This document shows, one piece after another, positions 7,170 to 15,366 of a stretch of 64,000 bases of DNA. Source of the DNA: Myxococcales bacterium (GTDB taxonomy: Bacteria > Myxococcota_A > Polyangia > Haliangiales > Haliangiaceae); the NCBI GenBank assembly GCA_028287135.1, contig JAQBQE010000026.1:56355-120354 (forward strand). The letters run 5' to 3'. The notes beneath the pieces were generated by a model. The model had not been told where the DNA came from and did no database searches. It saw only the letters and a program-made list of their open reading frames with translations. Positions within the stretch are counted from its first letter, which is position 1; each line of letters starts with the position of its first letter. Made by a program: the position numbers and the translations under genes.

Positions 7170-8518
7170 TGAGCGGCCGGTTGCGCGCGACGATCCTGGC
7201 GAGCCTCCTGGTGCCCGCGATCGCGCTCGCCAATGGTCGCGCGCCGCTGACCAATGGCGTGTACCTGCGCCCCGGCGACGACCAGGCGCTCTACGTCCGC
7301 ACGACGTTCGGCCTGCTGATCAGCCACGATGCCGGGTGCACGTTCCGCTGGGTGTGCGAGAAGGCGGTCGGCTACGGCGGCACGTTCGATCCGAAGTACG
7401 CGATCGCGACGGACGGGACGATCTTCGCCACCACGTTCGAGGGGCTCCACGTCAGTCGCGACGGTGGCTGCAGCTGGGTCGTCGCCACCGCCGAGCTGCC
7501 CCAGACCGATCCCAACCGGCTCGCCGATCGCTGGATCGACGCGATCGACATCGGCCCGACCGGCGAGGTCTGGATCGCGACGGCGGAGAGTGCCGGTGCC
7601 AACGACGTCTACGTCTCGACCGACAACGGCGTCACGTTCACGCCGCGCGGCCTCGCCTCGGCGACCGTGTGGTGGAAGAGCATCAAGGTCGCGCACTCCG
7701 ATGCGCGCCGGATCTACGCCACCGGTTACCAGGTCGCGCCGACCTCGCGCGCGTTCCTGCAGCGCTCCGACGATGGCGGCGCGACCTGGACCGAGAAGTC
7801 GTTGCCGTCGACGATCCAGTACGGCGGCACACCGCTCGTCCACGTCACCGCGGTCGATCCGACCAACCCCGACCACTTCTACCTGACGTCGACCGAGGCG
7901 AGCCCGCCCAAGGGCGATCGCGTCTATCGCACCACCGACGGTGGCAGCACGTTCACCGAGGTGCTGGTCACGACCGATGCCGTGCGCGACCTCGTGTTCC
8001 GCACCGGCGGCACCGTGCTCGCAGCGACCGTCGGTAGCGGTGTGTTCGAGTCGGCGGCCGGCGGTGCCGCACCGTTCACGCCGCTCGGCGAGAAGCAGAT
8101 CAACCGCCCCGATCTCGTGCCGCCGCAAGCGGCCTGCCTCGCGCAGCGTCCCGGCGGCGAGCTCGTCGGCTGCGGCGCGAACTGGCAGCCCGACTACATG
8201 GCCGTCGGTCGCGCGAACGATCCGTTGAAGTGGCAGAAGCTGTTCCGGTTCGTCGATCTCGCCGGACCGCTGCAGTGTGCGCCCGGCACCACGACGCACA
8301 CGCTGTGCGAGCCCGAGTGGCCCGCGCTGTCGAGTCAGTTCGGCGTCACCGGACCGCCCGAGGTCTGCGGTGCCTCGGTCGATGCACCGCCCGCCGTCGA
8401 TAGCACGCCGGTGAAGACCGGCGGCGGATGCTGCGACGCAGGCGCGGACGGATCCGGATCGATCGCGCTCGGTGGCATCGCGCTGCTCGCGCTGCGCCTT
8501 CGTCGGCGCCCGGCCTAG
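7169..8518 (+). CDS. Secreted Asp-box (BNR/sortilin-like) repeat protein with MYXO-CTERM-like tail
   Basis: 449 residues. A signal peptide ends near AIALA-N (residue 21). The body carries at least five Asp-box motifs of the type S-x-D-x-G-x-T-W/F (ISHDAGCTF, VSRDGGCSW, VSTDNGVTF, RSDDGGATW, RTTDGGSTF), so it should fold as a beta-propeller like sialidases and photosystem-assembly proteins. It lacks an obvious catalytic signature. The C-terminus has GGGCC, a hydrophobic helix (SIALGGIALLALRL) and RRR, which fits a MYXO-CTERM sorting tail for surface anchoring. Its stop overlaps the stop of the convergent epimerase in the shared CTAG 8515-8518. Confidence 0.75.
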   Translation: MSGRLRATILASLLVPAIALANGRAPLTNGVYLRPGDDQALYVRTTFGLLISHDAGCTFRWVCEKAVGYGGTFDPKYAIATDGTIFATTFEGLHVSRDGGCSWVVATAELPQTDPNRLADRWIDAIDIGPTGEVWIATAESAGANDVYVSTDNGVTFTPRGLASATVWWKSIKVAHSDARRIYATGYQVAPTSRAFLQRSDDGGATWTEKSLPSTIQYGGTPLVHVTAVDPTNPDHFYLTSTEASPPKGDRVYRTTDGGSTFTEVLVTTDAVRDLVFRTGGTVLAATVGSGVFESAAGGAAPFTPLGEKQINRPDLVPPQAACLAQRPGGELVGCGANWQPDYMAVGRANDPLKWQKLFRFVDLAGPLQCAPGTTTHTLCEPEWPALSSQFGVTGPPEVCGASVDAPPAVDSTPVKTGGGCCDAGADGSGSIALGGIALLALRLRRRPA

Positions 8519-9333
8519 ATCGCGGAGCGCCAGCTCGGATAGCGCAGCACGACGCCGAGCTCGTCCTTCATTCGACGGTTCGCGATCCGGCGATCGGCCG
8601 TCAGCATGCCCGCGACCTCCGGCGACACCGACTCCACGGCCACGCGCGGCGGTGCCGCGACGCCGAGCGCTGCCGCGAGCGTGTCGCCGACCTCGCCGAT
8701 CGGAGCCGGGTCGTCATCCGCGATGTTGATCGGGCCGGTCGCCGGCGTGGTCCCCGCGGCGATGATCGCAGTGACGAGATCGTCGACGTGGATCCGGCTG
8801 ACGTGCGCGCGACCATCGCCGATGATCCGGTACGTCCCGGCCTTGAGGCGCTCGACGACGCCGCGGCCCGGGCCATGGATCCCGGCGACCCGCAGCGCGA
8901 CCGTCGGGACGCTCGCTCCCTGCAGCGCTGCCTCTGCCACCACGCGCGCGCGACCCGAGGGTGTGATCGGCGCCAGCGGCCAGGCCTCGTCGACCCAGGC
9001 GCCACCGCCGGGCCCGTAGACGCCGGTCGACGACACATAGACCAGCTTGCGCGCCTGCTGCGAGGCGGCGACCAGCGCGGCGATCTCGGCTGCTGGATCG
9101 GTCCCGGGGGGCGCCAGGCAGACGACGATCGCGCCCGGCGGAACCAACCCCTCGAGCGTCGCGGGGCGGCCGAGGTCGGCGGAGGTCCCGTGGACGCCGA
9201 GCGACGCTGCGAGGTCGGCGACGGTGGCGGGATCGCGGCGCGTGATCGTGACCGCCGCGCCCTGCGCGACCAGCGCCCGGGCGAGCCGCGTCCCGGTGTA
9301 GCCGCAGCCGACGAGGATCCAGGGGCCGCTCAT
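8515..9333 (-). CDS. NAD(P)-dependent epimerase/dehydratase-like protein
   Basis: 272 residues, an extended SDR with the N-terminal nucleotide-binding motif GCGYTGTRLA (G-x-G-x2-G at about 9-14) and the central YVSSTGVYG strand. Later RVAGIHGPGRG and VDDLVTAI are typical of the YeeZ/epimerase group. The length (short for sugar epimerases) and absence of sugar-nucleotide genes nearby leave the substrate open. ATG 9333 begins exactly at the first strand. The gene is divergent from the transglutaminase-like gene, with about 46 bp between starts. Confidence 0.8.
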   Translation of the reverse strand: MSGPWILVGCGYTGTRLARALVAQGAAVTITRRDPATVADLAASLGVHGTSADLGRPATLEGLVPPGAIVVCLAPPGTDPAAEIAALVAASQQARKLVYVSSTGVYGPGGGAWVDEAWPLAPITPSGRARVVAEAALQGASVPTVALRVAGIHGPGRGVVERLKAGTYRIIGDGRAHVSRIHVDDLVTAIIAAGTTPATGPINIADDDPAPIGEVGDTLAAALGVAAPPRVAVESVSPEVAGMLTADRRIANRRMKDELGVVLRYPSWRSAI

Positions 9334-9366
9334 GCGACGAGTTTGCCCCGGGGGTCCGGACCTGGC

Positions 9367-9372
9367 TACGAT
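9367..9372 (+). promoter_or_regulatory. -10 box TACGAT, leaderless type
   Basis: TACGAT, 7 nt, then GTG 9380. The spacing favours GTG 9380 over the in-frame ATG 9374, which is only one base from the box. Confidence 0.45.
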
Positions 9373-9379
9373 CATGGCC

Positions 9380-10651
9380 GTGCGTCGTGCCGTGATTGTT
9401 GTCCTCGCGGCGTGCGCGACCTCGGGCGACTCGCGCGCACCCCGCGCACCGGGGGTGGCCGATGCGCCGGCCGAGGTGCACAGCGATCAGCAGCGGCTCT
9501 ACACGATCTGGCTCGGTGGTGCGCAGGTCGGCACCGCGGACGAGACCGAGACCTGGTCGCGGGCGGGCGTCGTGCTCCGGCGCGTCGAGAGCCTGCACTT
9601 TCTCCGCGGCGATGCACCGGTCGCGATCACGACGACGATCGAGATCACGGCGAGCCCTGCCCTCGTGCCCTCGCGCGTGACGTGGACCGAACGCGCGGGC
9701 TCGGTGCGCCAGACCACCGCGGTGCGCGATGCGCGCGGCTGGACGGTGGCCCTCGACGGAGCGCCGCTCGCACTACCGGCCGACGCGATGCCCGCCGAGC
9801 TGATCCCTCTCGTCCTCCGCCGCGATGGCCAGTTCTCCGGCGCGGTGTTCCTGCCCGCGCGCGGGTTCGTGGCCGGCCACGGCCGGATCGATCCGGTCGC
9901 ACCCTCGCGCCTGGTCGCGCGCCTCGCGCTCGATGCAGGTGTCATGGTCGAGGCCACGATCGATCTCGACGCCGATGGCGCTCCGGCCCGGGTCGTCGAC
10001 GGCGAAGGCGTGATCGCGATGCGGGCGACCGTCGCGCAGGCGGCCGCGCCGTTCCCGCCCGTCGATCTGATCGCAGCGACCTCGGTTCCCCTGACCGGTC
10101 GGCGCACGGATCGGCTCGCGCTCGCCGGTGACCTCGCCCTCCCCGCGGTCCCGGGTCAGTCCGCGCGCCCGGCACGATCGGGGCTCGTCCTCGAGCTCGC
10201 GGCGTCGTTGCCCGGCGATCTACCACCCGGTCCCGAAGGCATCGACCGCAGCCGCGACATCACCGCGGTCGTCGCGAGCGTGCAGAGCCGGATCGTCCCG
10301 GATCTCTCGGCCGGCATCGCCACGGTGCGCGACGCGAGCTCCGCCACCGCCGGCGATTGCACGACGTTCGCCCTCGCGTACGCGGCGCTTGCTCACCGGC
10401 TCGCGATCCCGACGCGGGTCGTCACCGGCCTGCGCATCGATGGAGACCGGCTGATCCGCCATCGCTGGGCGGTGAGCTGGACGGGCCGCGCGTGGATCGC
10501 GGTCGACGCGGCGTTCGGTGCGGCGCCCGCCGGCGGAGAGCTGATCGGGCTCGCAGTCCACGACGCCGACGATGCGGGTCTGATCGCCGGCGAAGCCGCA
10601 CTCACCCACGTGCGGTCCGCGGCCTGGATCACGCACGCTGCGTCGCGGTAG
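9380..10651 (+). CDS. Transglutaminase-like lipoprotein
   Basis: 423 residues. A short signal ends in L-A-A-C, so it is probably a lipoprotein. The first 270 residues are a beta-rich domain without a recognised name. The C-terminal part is a transglutaminase/protease-fold core: catalytic Cys in AGDCTTFALAYAALAHRL, His in RHRWAVSW, Asp in WIAVDAAFG, in that order. Such domains in bacteria often act as peptidases or as amide hydrolases rather than cross-linkers. GTG 9380 is chosen from the upstream TACGAT box; ATG 9374 adds two residues. It ends immediately before the stop of the convergent CobW gene. Confidence 0.8.
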   Translation: MRRAVIVVLAACATSGDSRAPRAPGVADAPAEVHSDQQRLYTIWLGGAQVGTADETETWSRAGVVLRRVESLHFLRGDAPVAITTTIEITASPALVPSRVTWTERAGSVRQTTAVRDARGWTVALDGAPLALPADAMPAELIPLVLRRDGQFSGAVFLPARGFVAGHGRIDPVAPSRLVARLALDAGVMVEATIDLDADGAPARVVDGEGVIAMRATVAQAAAPFPPVDLIAATSVPLTGRRTDRLALAGDLALPAVPGQSARPARSGLVLELAASLPGDLPPGPEGIDRSRDITAVVASVQSRIVPDLSAGIATVRDASSATAGDCTTFALAYAALAHRLAIPTRVVTGLRIDGDRLIRHRWAVSWTGRAWIAVDAAFGAAPAGGELIGLAVHDADDAGLIAGEAALTHVRSAAWITHAASR

Positions 10652-11617
10652 TCAGCGCGCCGCGCGGCAGGCCCACAGCGCGCGATGCACGGCACCCTCG
10701 TCGAGATCGTCACCGATCAGCACGAGCTCGGTCCGGCGCGGCGCATCGCCCCACGGCTCGAGGTACCGCAGCTCCGTGCGCACCCCGGCGCGCTCGACGA
10801 AGCCGCGGCGATCGTCGCCGGCGAGGTGAACGAAGCCCTTGGCGCGGAGCAGCGCGACGCCGAGCTGCTCGATCACCGCGAGCACGCGCTCGCCGACGAG
10901 CGGCGCGTCATCCGTGAACGCGACCGCGACGATCTGATTCGCGTGGTGATGACCGTGATCGTGCGCGTGATCATGCGCGGACGTCTTCTGCGTCCACGCG
11001 CGCAGCTTCCGCGGCTCGACGACCCACGACGTCATCGCCCGCGCACCGGCATCGTCGCCCGGGAATCCGGCGCGCTCCGCCAGCGGCGCGAGCGTGTCGA
11101 GGATCGCGTGGCACCGTCGCACCGCGTCGGGGGACGCGACATCGAGCTTGGTCAGCAAGATCCGGTCGGCCGCCATCGCCTGCTCGCGAGCCTCGTCGCG
11201 GCTCTCGAGCGCCGAACCACCGGCCTCTGCGTCGACGACGCAGACCACGCCGGCCGGCAGGATCCGGTCGCGCACGGCCTCGGGGACACGAAACAAGCCG
11301 TCGAGGATCGCCGCCGGCTCCGCGATCCCGGTCGTCTCGAGCACCACGTGATCGGGCTTGCTTCGCGCGACGATGTCGCCGATGCCGTCCCACAGGTCGT
11401 TCTTGATGTCGACCTTGCAGCACACGCAGCCGCCCGCGAGCTCGAGCACGTCGCCGCCACGGCCGATGATCAGCTGGGTGTCGATCGAGATCCGGCCGAG
11501 CTCGTTGACGAGCACCGCGATCCGCTTGCCATGCGAGGCCGCGAGCATCCGGTTGAGCGCGGTGGTCTTCCCCGCTCCGAGCCAGCCGGTGAGGATCGTG
11601 AAGGGAACCTTGTCCAT
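10652..11617 (-). CDS. CobW/COG0523 GTPase, probable zinc metallochaperone
   Basis: 321 residues. G3E-family GTPase: Walker A GWLGAGKTT (11-19), the metal-binding G-G-C-V-C-C-K motif (CxCC), an ETTG switch, and LTKLD for guanine recognition. A histidine-rich loop (HDHAHDHGHHH) links the GTPase to the C-terminal CobW domain, typical of members that hand zinc or another divalent metal to target proteins. No Zur box or zinc-dependent client gene is evident next to it. ATG 11617 has an AGAGG 4-5 nt before it. The receiver-domain gene ends 7 nt upstream, so these two may be one transcript. Confidence 0.9.
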   Translation of the reverse strand: MDKVPFTILTGWLGAGKTTALNRMLAASHGKRIAVLVNELGRISIDTQLIIGRGGDVLELAGGCVCCKVDIKNDLWDGIGDIVARSKPDHVVLETTGIAEPAAILDGLFRVPEAVRDRILPAGVVCVVDAEAGGSALESRDEAREQAMAADRILLTKLDVASPDAVRRCHAILDTLAPLAERAGFPGDDAGARAMTSWVVEPRKLRAWTQKTSAHDHAHDHGHHHANQIVAVAFTDDAPLVGERVLAVIEQLGVALLRAKGFVHLAGDDRRGFVERAGVRTELRYLEPWGDAPRRTELVLIGDDLDEGAVHRALWACRAAR

Positions 11618-11624
11618 GGTGCCT

Positions 11625-11990
11625 CTAGCGCCGGAACAGGACGCGCTCGACGACGTTCGCGAGCACCTCGCGCACGAACGGGCGAACGACGAACGCTTCC
11701 GGTCCGCCCTCGGCGCCGACGTCGTAGATATCGATGTACGACGACGTCATCATCACGACCGGGATCTCGGTCGTCGACTCGTCGGTCTTGATCCGGCGAC
11801 AGACCTCGGCGCCATCGATCTTCGGCAGATCGCTGTCGAGCAGGATCACGTCGGGCGGCTCGTGCTTGACGCGGGCCAGCGCGCTCGCGCCGTCGCGGGC
11901 GACCTGCACGACGTGACCGCGACCCGACAGCACCTTGACGATCAGGCGCACCACGTCCGGTTCGTCGTCGATCACGAGCACCCGGGCCAT
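11625..11990 (-). CDS. Stand-alone response-regulator receiver domain
   Basis: 121 residues consisting only of a CheY-like receiver: acidic pair D8-D9, phospho-acceptor D52 in LLDSDLP, and T82 in MMTSS. The usual conserved Lys before Pro-Phe is replaced by Arg (R103-P-F), which may alter phosphorylation kinetics. There is no output domain, so it should signal by protein contact. No dedicated kinase is adjacent. ATG 11990 follows a TAGGCT box by 6 nt. Downstream is the CobW gene on the same strand. Confidence 0.85.
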   Translation of the reverse strand: MARVLVIDDEPDVVRLIVKVLSGRGHVVQVARDGASALARVKHEPPDVILLDSDLPKIDGAEVCRRIKTDESTTEIPVVMMTSSYIDIYDVGAEGGPEAFVVRPFVREVLANVVERVLFRR

Positions 11991-11996
11991 CGATCT

Positions 11997-12002
11997 AGCC
12001 TA
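11997..12002 (-). promoter_or_regulatory. -10 box TAGGCT, leaderless type
   Basis: TAGGCT, 6 nt, then ATG 11990 of the receiver-domain gene. No purine-rich SD fits in the gap. Confidence 0.5.
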
Positions 12003-12007
12003 TCACG

Positions 12008-12763
12008 CTACTCGTCGAGGACGGAGCGGATGCAGGTCTGCGCGACGTTGGAGGTCCAGTCGCGCTTGTTGACGAAGTACGCGCGGATGTTGCCCTTGCG
12101 ATCGATCAGCGCGGTCTCGGGGACGGCCTTGATGCCCCACGATGCGGCGATCTGACCGATGTTGCCGTCGCCGGCGGGCGGGTCGATGAACACCTTGAAT
12201 GGCACGCCCGTGGGCAACGCCATCCGGTACGCATCGAGGGCCTGCGGGAGGGGGACGCTGCCGGACTTGTCCGCCTTCGGGACCGCGGCGCCCGGCGCGA
12301 GGCTGTCGATCAGCGCGAGCAGGACGTCGCTCCAGTTGTGATCCGACGCGAGGGCGATCACGGCGAAGTCATCGCGCGCCAGCTCGTTCGCCATCGCCAG
12401 CAATGCGGGTTTCTCCGTCTTGCAGACGCCGCACCACGAGGCCCAGAAGTTCACCAGCACGACCTTGCCCTGGAAGTCGGAGAGCCTGACGGGCTTGCCC
12501 TGATGGTCGAGCGCGGTGAAGTCGGGAGCGTGCGCCGGCACGATGCACGGTTGCCCGTTGCACACCGCAGGATTGAGCGGCTGATCGCCGAGCAGGCCCC
12601 GGCACGCGGCCTTCTCCTCGCGGGCGGCCGCACTGGGCACCATCCACAGGAAGGCCACCAGCATCGCGAGCCCGACCAGGGCCGCTCCACCGCCGACCAG
12701 GAGGACGCGCGGGTTGATCACGACGCCACGATCGTTCGCGGCAGGCTTCGTCCCGTCGGCCAT
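12008..12763 (-). CDS. Membrane-anchored TlpA/ResA-like thioredoxin-fold protein
   Basis: 251 residues. A single N-terminal membrane helix (about 18-42) anchors a periplasmic thioredoxin domain. The redox motif W-C-G-V-C (Cys111, Cys114) sits in VNFWASWCGVCKTEKP, as in TlpA/ResA disulfide reductases used in cytochrome c maturation and related work. Extra Cys residues at about 54, 68 and 73 precede the domain. A cis-Pro region is seen as KAVPETALID. The partner is unknown; no cytochrome-biogenesis genes are nearby. ATG 12763 follows a TATCGT box by 7 nt. Divergent from the DUF4388 gene. Confidence 0.85.
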   Translation of the reverse strand: MADGTKPAANDRGVVINPRVLLVGGGAALVGLAMLVAFLWMVPSAAAREEKAACRGLLGDQPLNPAVCNGQPCIVPAHAPDFTALDHQGKPVRLSDFQGKVVLVNFWASWCGVCKTEKPALLAMANELARDDFAVIALASDHNWSDVLLALIDSLAPGAAVPKADKSGSVPLPQALDAYRMALPTGVPFKVFIDPPAGDGNIGQIAASWGIKAVPETALIDRKGNIRAYFVNKRDWTSNVAQTCIRSVLDE

Positions 12764-12770
12764 GACCCAC

Positions 12771-12776
12771 ACGATA
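12771..12776 (-). promoter_or_regulatory. -10 box TATCGT, leaderless type
   Basis: TATCGT, 7 nt, then ATG 12763 of the TlpA-like gene. A TTGAGC lies 16 nt further upstream and is one of the few plausible -35 elements seen with these boxes. Confidence 0.5.
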
Positions 12777-12789
12777 GCCGATTCTCCGC

Positions 12790-12795
12790 TATGCT
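12790..12795 (+). promoter_or_regulatory. -10 box TATGCT, leaderless type
   Basis: TATGCT, 7 nt, then ATG 12803. The box overlaps the alternative in-frame ATG 12791, which would then be untranscribed. Confidence 0.4.
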
Positions 12796-12802
12796 CAAGG
12801 GC

Positions 12803-13909
12803 ATGTCGGTGCGCGGCGCGCTCAGCACGATGCCGGCCGAAGACGTCCTGGAATGGGTCGCCCGGCGGAAGCTGTCTGGACAGCTCACCTGTGAGCGCAA
12901 GGACCTCGTGCGCAGCATCGTGGTCGAGGACGGGACCATCGTCTGGGCGAGCTCGAATCGCCGTGACGAGCAGCTCGGGGTGATCCTGGTTCGGTCGGGC
13001 CTGGTCGCCGAGCGGGCGCTTGCCGACGCGCTCGGGACCCGCGCAGAGACCGGCGTGCCGCTCGGCAAGGTGCTGCTGATGTCTGGGTTGATCACGGAGA
13101 TCGATCTCATCGAGATCCTCGCCACGAAGATCCGCGAGGCGGTGACGGACGTCGTGACCTGGACCGACGGCAGCTTCGATATTATTCCCAAGGCGCAATC
13201 GCCCGCGACCGGCGTCAATGCGCAGCTCGCCGTCGAGATCTGTCTGACCGTGGCGCGCCGCCGGTCGGCGCGGATGATCGAGATCATGGGCGTGCTCGGT
13301 GCCGACGACGTGACGTTCTACGTGCCCCCGAGCGCCACCCCGCCGGTCGCCGACGCCAGCGCGATGATCGACACGGCCAGGATCTGGGCGCTCGCCGGGG
13401 ACCGCCATACCGCGGCCGATATCGCTGCCGCCTTCTCGGGAGAGCGCTACGGTACCTACGATGCGCTCGCCAAGATGGTGTCGTCGGGGCGGCTCGTCGT
13501 CGATCGCCGCCAGCGCGAGCGGACGAACTCCGCCGTCGAGCTCGCCGCGGGCGCGCGCGGCAGGCTGCGCCAGGGAGACCGCGCCGGTGCCTACGCGATG
13601 GTGACGCAGGCGCTGCACCAGGATCCGAGCGATCCCGAGGTGCGCAAATCGTTCGCGCAGATCGAGCGAGCTCGCGTGGCCGAGGTCGCGCGGCAGATGC
13701 TGTCGCGGCATCGCATTCCGCGGCGGATCAAGGACCTCGGACGCAAGACCGATGATCTCGCGCTGACCGAGGTCGAGCTCGAGCTCGCGAACCGCGTCGA
13801 CGGACGCTGGGACCTGCTGTCGTTGATTCGCTCCGCGTCCGTCCGCGAAGCCGAGGCGCTGCTCGCCTTCGCGCGCCTCGCCGAGGCCGGCGTCGTCGAG
13901 CTCGGTTGA
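12803..13909 (+). CDS. DUF4388 domain protein
   Basis: 368 residues. The N-terminal 120 residues match the DUF4388 (PATAN-like) module: GALSTMPAEDVLEWVARRKLSGQLT, GTIVWASSN, and repeated LG.VLVRSGLV and LGKVLLMSGLI segments. These domains are frequent in myxobacteria and cyanobacteria and are thought to link two-component signalling to other machinery. The C-terminal half is helical with a TPR-like stretch (GDRAGAYAMVTQALHQDPSDPEV). ATG 12803 is preferred from its TATGCT box; ATG 12791 is possible. The following gene begins 2 nt after its stop, so they form an operon. Confidence 0.7.
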   Translation: MSVRGALSTMPAEDVLEWVARRKLSGQLTCERKDLVRSIVVEDGTIVWASSNRRDEQLGVILVRSGLVAERALADALGTRAETGVPLGKVLLMSGLITEIDLIEILATKIREAVTDVVTWTDGSFDIIPKAQSPATGVNAQLAVEICLTVARRRSARMIEIMGVLGADDVTFYVPPSATPPVADASAMIDTARIWALAGDRHTAADIAAAFSGERYGTYDALAKMVSSGRLVVDRRQRERTNSAVELAAGARGRLRQGDRAGAYAMVTQALHQDPSDPEVRKSFAQIERARVAEVARQMLSRHRIPRRIKDLGRKTDDLALTEVELELANRVDGRWDLLSLIRSASVREAEALLAFARLAEAGVVELG

Positions 13910-13911
13910 TC

Positions 13912-14694
13912 ATGGAATCTGTCGCTTCCACCGCCCTCGACCGCACTCGCCTGCTTCCTCGCAGCGGGATCGGTGTCGACGGTGCGTGGCTCGTGATCGC
14001 CCCGCCCGGAAATCCGATCATCCGGCTCGATGCCCGGCTGCTCGACCGCGTCGAGCTGATCGGACGATCACCGACGGCGCCGCTCGTGTGGTCCGGCGTC
14101 GCGACGGCGGGCGTCGCGGCGGCCGCCCTCTCGCTGGTGCCCGGTGGGGTGTTCGCCTGCGCCGGGCTTGCCTACCTCGCGCACGAGCGGTTCAGCGAGG
14201 CACGCCGCCGGCAGCGCAGCCGAGACCTGCTGCTCGCGCTCGGCGATCTCGAGGTCGCGCTCCACGTCGCGGACGGTCCCGAGGCCGCGAAGGGCATCGC
14301 CGATCAACTCGCGCCGTACACGCGCGACGCACCGATCACCCGGCCCGAGGTCTACGAGGACGCGAAGCGCCGGATGCGCGCCCAGGCCGAGGGCAAGGGG
14401 GAGGCGAGTGCCAAGCGCGAGCTCGAAAACGCGCTGCTCGTCGGCAGTGACGTCGTGTTCCTGCGCGGAGATTATCTCCAGGTCGGTCAGGTCGCGTTCC
14501 GGATCACCGAGGTCCGCGAGTACGCGCTGCGCGGCGCGAATCTCCCGCTGACGGGTGGTCGCCTCCTGCAAGCGGCGATGGGCCTGCTCGTCGTCGCCGC
14601 GGACACGCGCGCGGCTGCGGGCGAGGACGTCACGGTGCTGTCGCGCCGGATCGCCGAGTACGAGTCGTGGTCCGGTCACACCGCAGGCCGCTGA
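13912..14694 (+). CDS. Conserved-looking membrane-hairpin protein of unknown function
   Basis: 260 residues. No family is recognised. After a 50-residue soluble start there is a hydrophobic hairpin (about 56-95, LVWSGVATAGVAAAALSLVPGGVFACAGLAYLA), then a charged soluble region with a Lys/Glu-rich segment (RMRAQAEGKGEASAKRELENAL) and a final domain with beta strands. It probably sits in the inner membrane with cytoplasmic ends. It starts 2 nt after the DUF4388 stop and is therefore likely to share its transcript. TTG 13906 would make it overlap that stop. Confidence 0.5.
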   Translation: MESVASTALDRTRLLPRSGIGVDGAWLVIAPPGNPIIRLDARLLDRVELIGRSPTAPLVWSGVATAGVAAAALSLVPGGVFACAGLAYLAHERFSEARRRQRSRDLLLALGDLEVALHVADGPEAAKGIADQLAPYTRDAPITRPEVYEDAKRRMRAQAEGKGEASAKRELENALLVGSDVVFLRGDYLQVGQVAFRITEVREYALRGANLPLTGGRLLQAAMGLLVVAADTRAAAGEDVTVLSRRIAEYESWSGHTAGR

Positions 14695-14703
14695 GCACCG
14701 CGT

Positions 14704-15366
14704 CTACGCCGGCACGGTGATCAGGCGCAGCTCGAACGCGCAGCCCTGCCCTGCCTCGGAGGCGGCATCGACGGTCGCGCCCCACGGCGCCACGATCTCG
14801 CGCGCGAGCTCGCCGAGGGCGGCGACCCGATCGCTGCCTGCCCCGTTGTCGGTGACCAGCACGACGGCATAGGCGCCATCGTTGACCACGCGGACACTGA
14901 GCGAGCTGCCCGCGAGGTCGCGCGCCGACGCTGCGCACACGGCGACGAGCTGCGCGACGAGGAGCGCCAGCGTGCCCGGGGTCCCGCGCGCGGCCCGCGT
15001 GTTCGCGAGATCGATCAGCAGCTCGATCCCGGGACCGAGGTGGTGACCCGCGAGGCGGAGGCCGAGATCGACGGCGGCGGACAGATCGAACCACCCGGGC
15101 GGTGCATCATCGAGGGCGCGGTCGAGCTCGTCGATCCGACGTGCGAGCGTCGTGGCCTCGAGGTACGCGGCCGAGAGATCCTGGCGGAGCGTCTGCAGCG
15201 AACGCCACGGGTACGGCGTCGGTCCCGTCGACATCGCGACGTGGCGCTCGAGATGATCGACGACGAGGCCGAGCCGATCGCGCAGGGTCCGCACGGGCTC
15301 CGCGATCTGACGCGTGATCTCGACGGCGACCTCGCCCGCGACGCCCTGGTGCGGCTTGCTGGTCAC
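14704..15366 (-). CDS. Degenerate histidine-kinase-like ATPase domain protein
   Basis: 220 residues. The last 90 residues resemble the end of a HATPase_c fold: VTDNGAGSDR (D-x-G-x-G, G1-like box) and the final EAGQGCAFELRL (G2/GT-like strand). The N box is not recognisable, and the N-terminal helical half holds His residues (DHLERHVAM) but no clean H-box. It may be an inactive or non-canonical kinase, or an anti-sigma/chaperone-type ATPase. GTG 15366 overlaps the TGA of the upstream peptidase/propeller gene (GTGA), a strong sign of translational coupling. Confidence 0.55.
   Translation of the reverse strand: MTSKPHQGVAGEVAVEITRQIAEPVRTLRDRLGLVVDHLERHVAMSTGPTPYPWRSLQTLRQDLSAAYLEATTLARRIDELDRALDDAPPGWFDLSAAVDLGLRLAGHHLGPGIELLIDLANTRAARGTPGTLALLVAQLVAVCAASARDLAGSSLSVRVVNDGAYAVVLVTDNGAGSDRVAALGELAREIVAPWGATVDAASEAGQGCAFELRLITVPA

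Noticed and set aside
8428..10131. 567-codon plus-strand open frame
   Set aside because: Overlaps the epimerase in antisense and the transglutaminase-like gene out of frame; no recognisable protein pattern.
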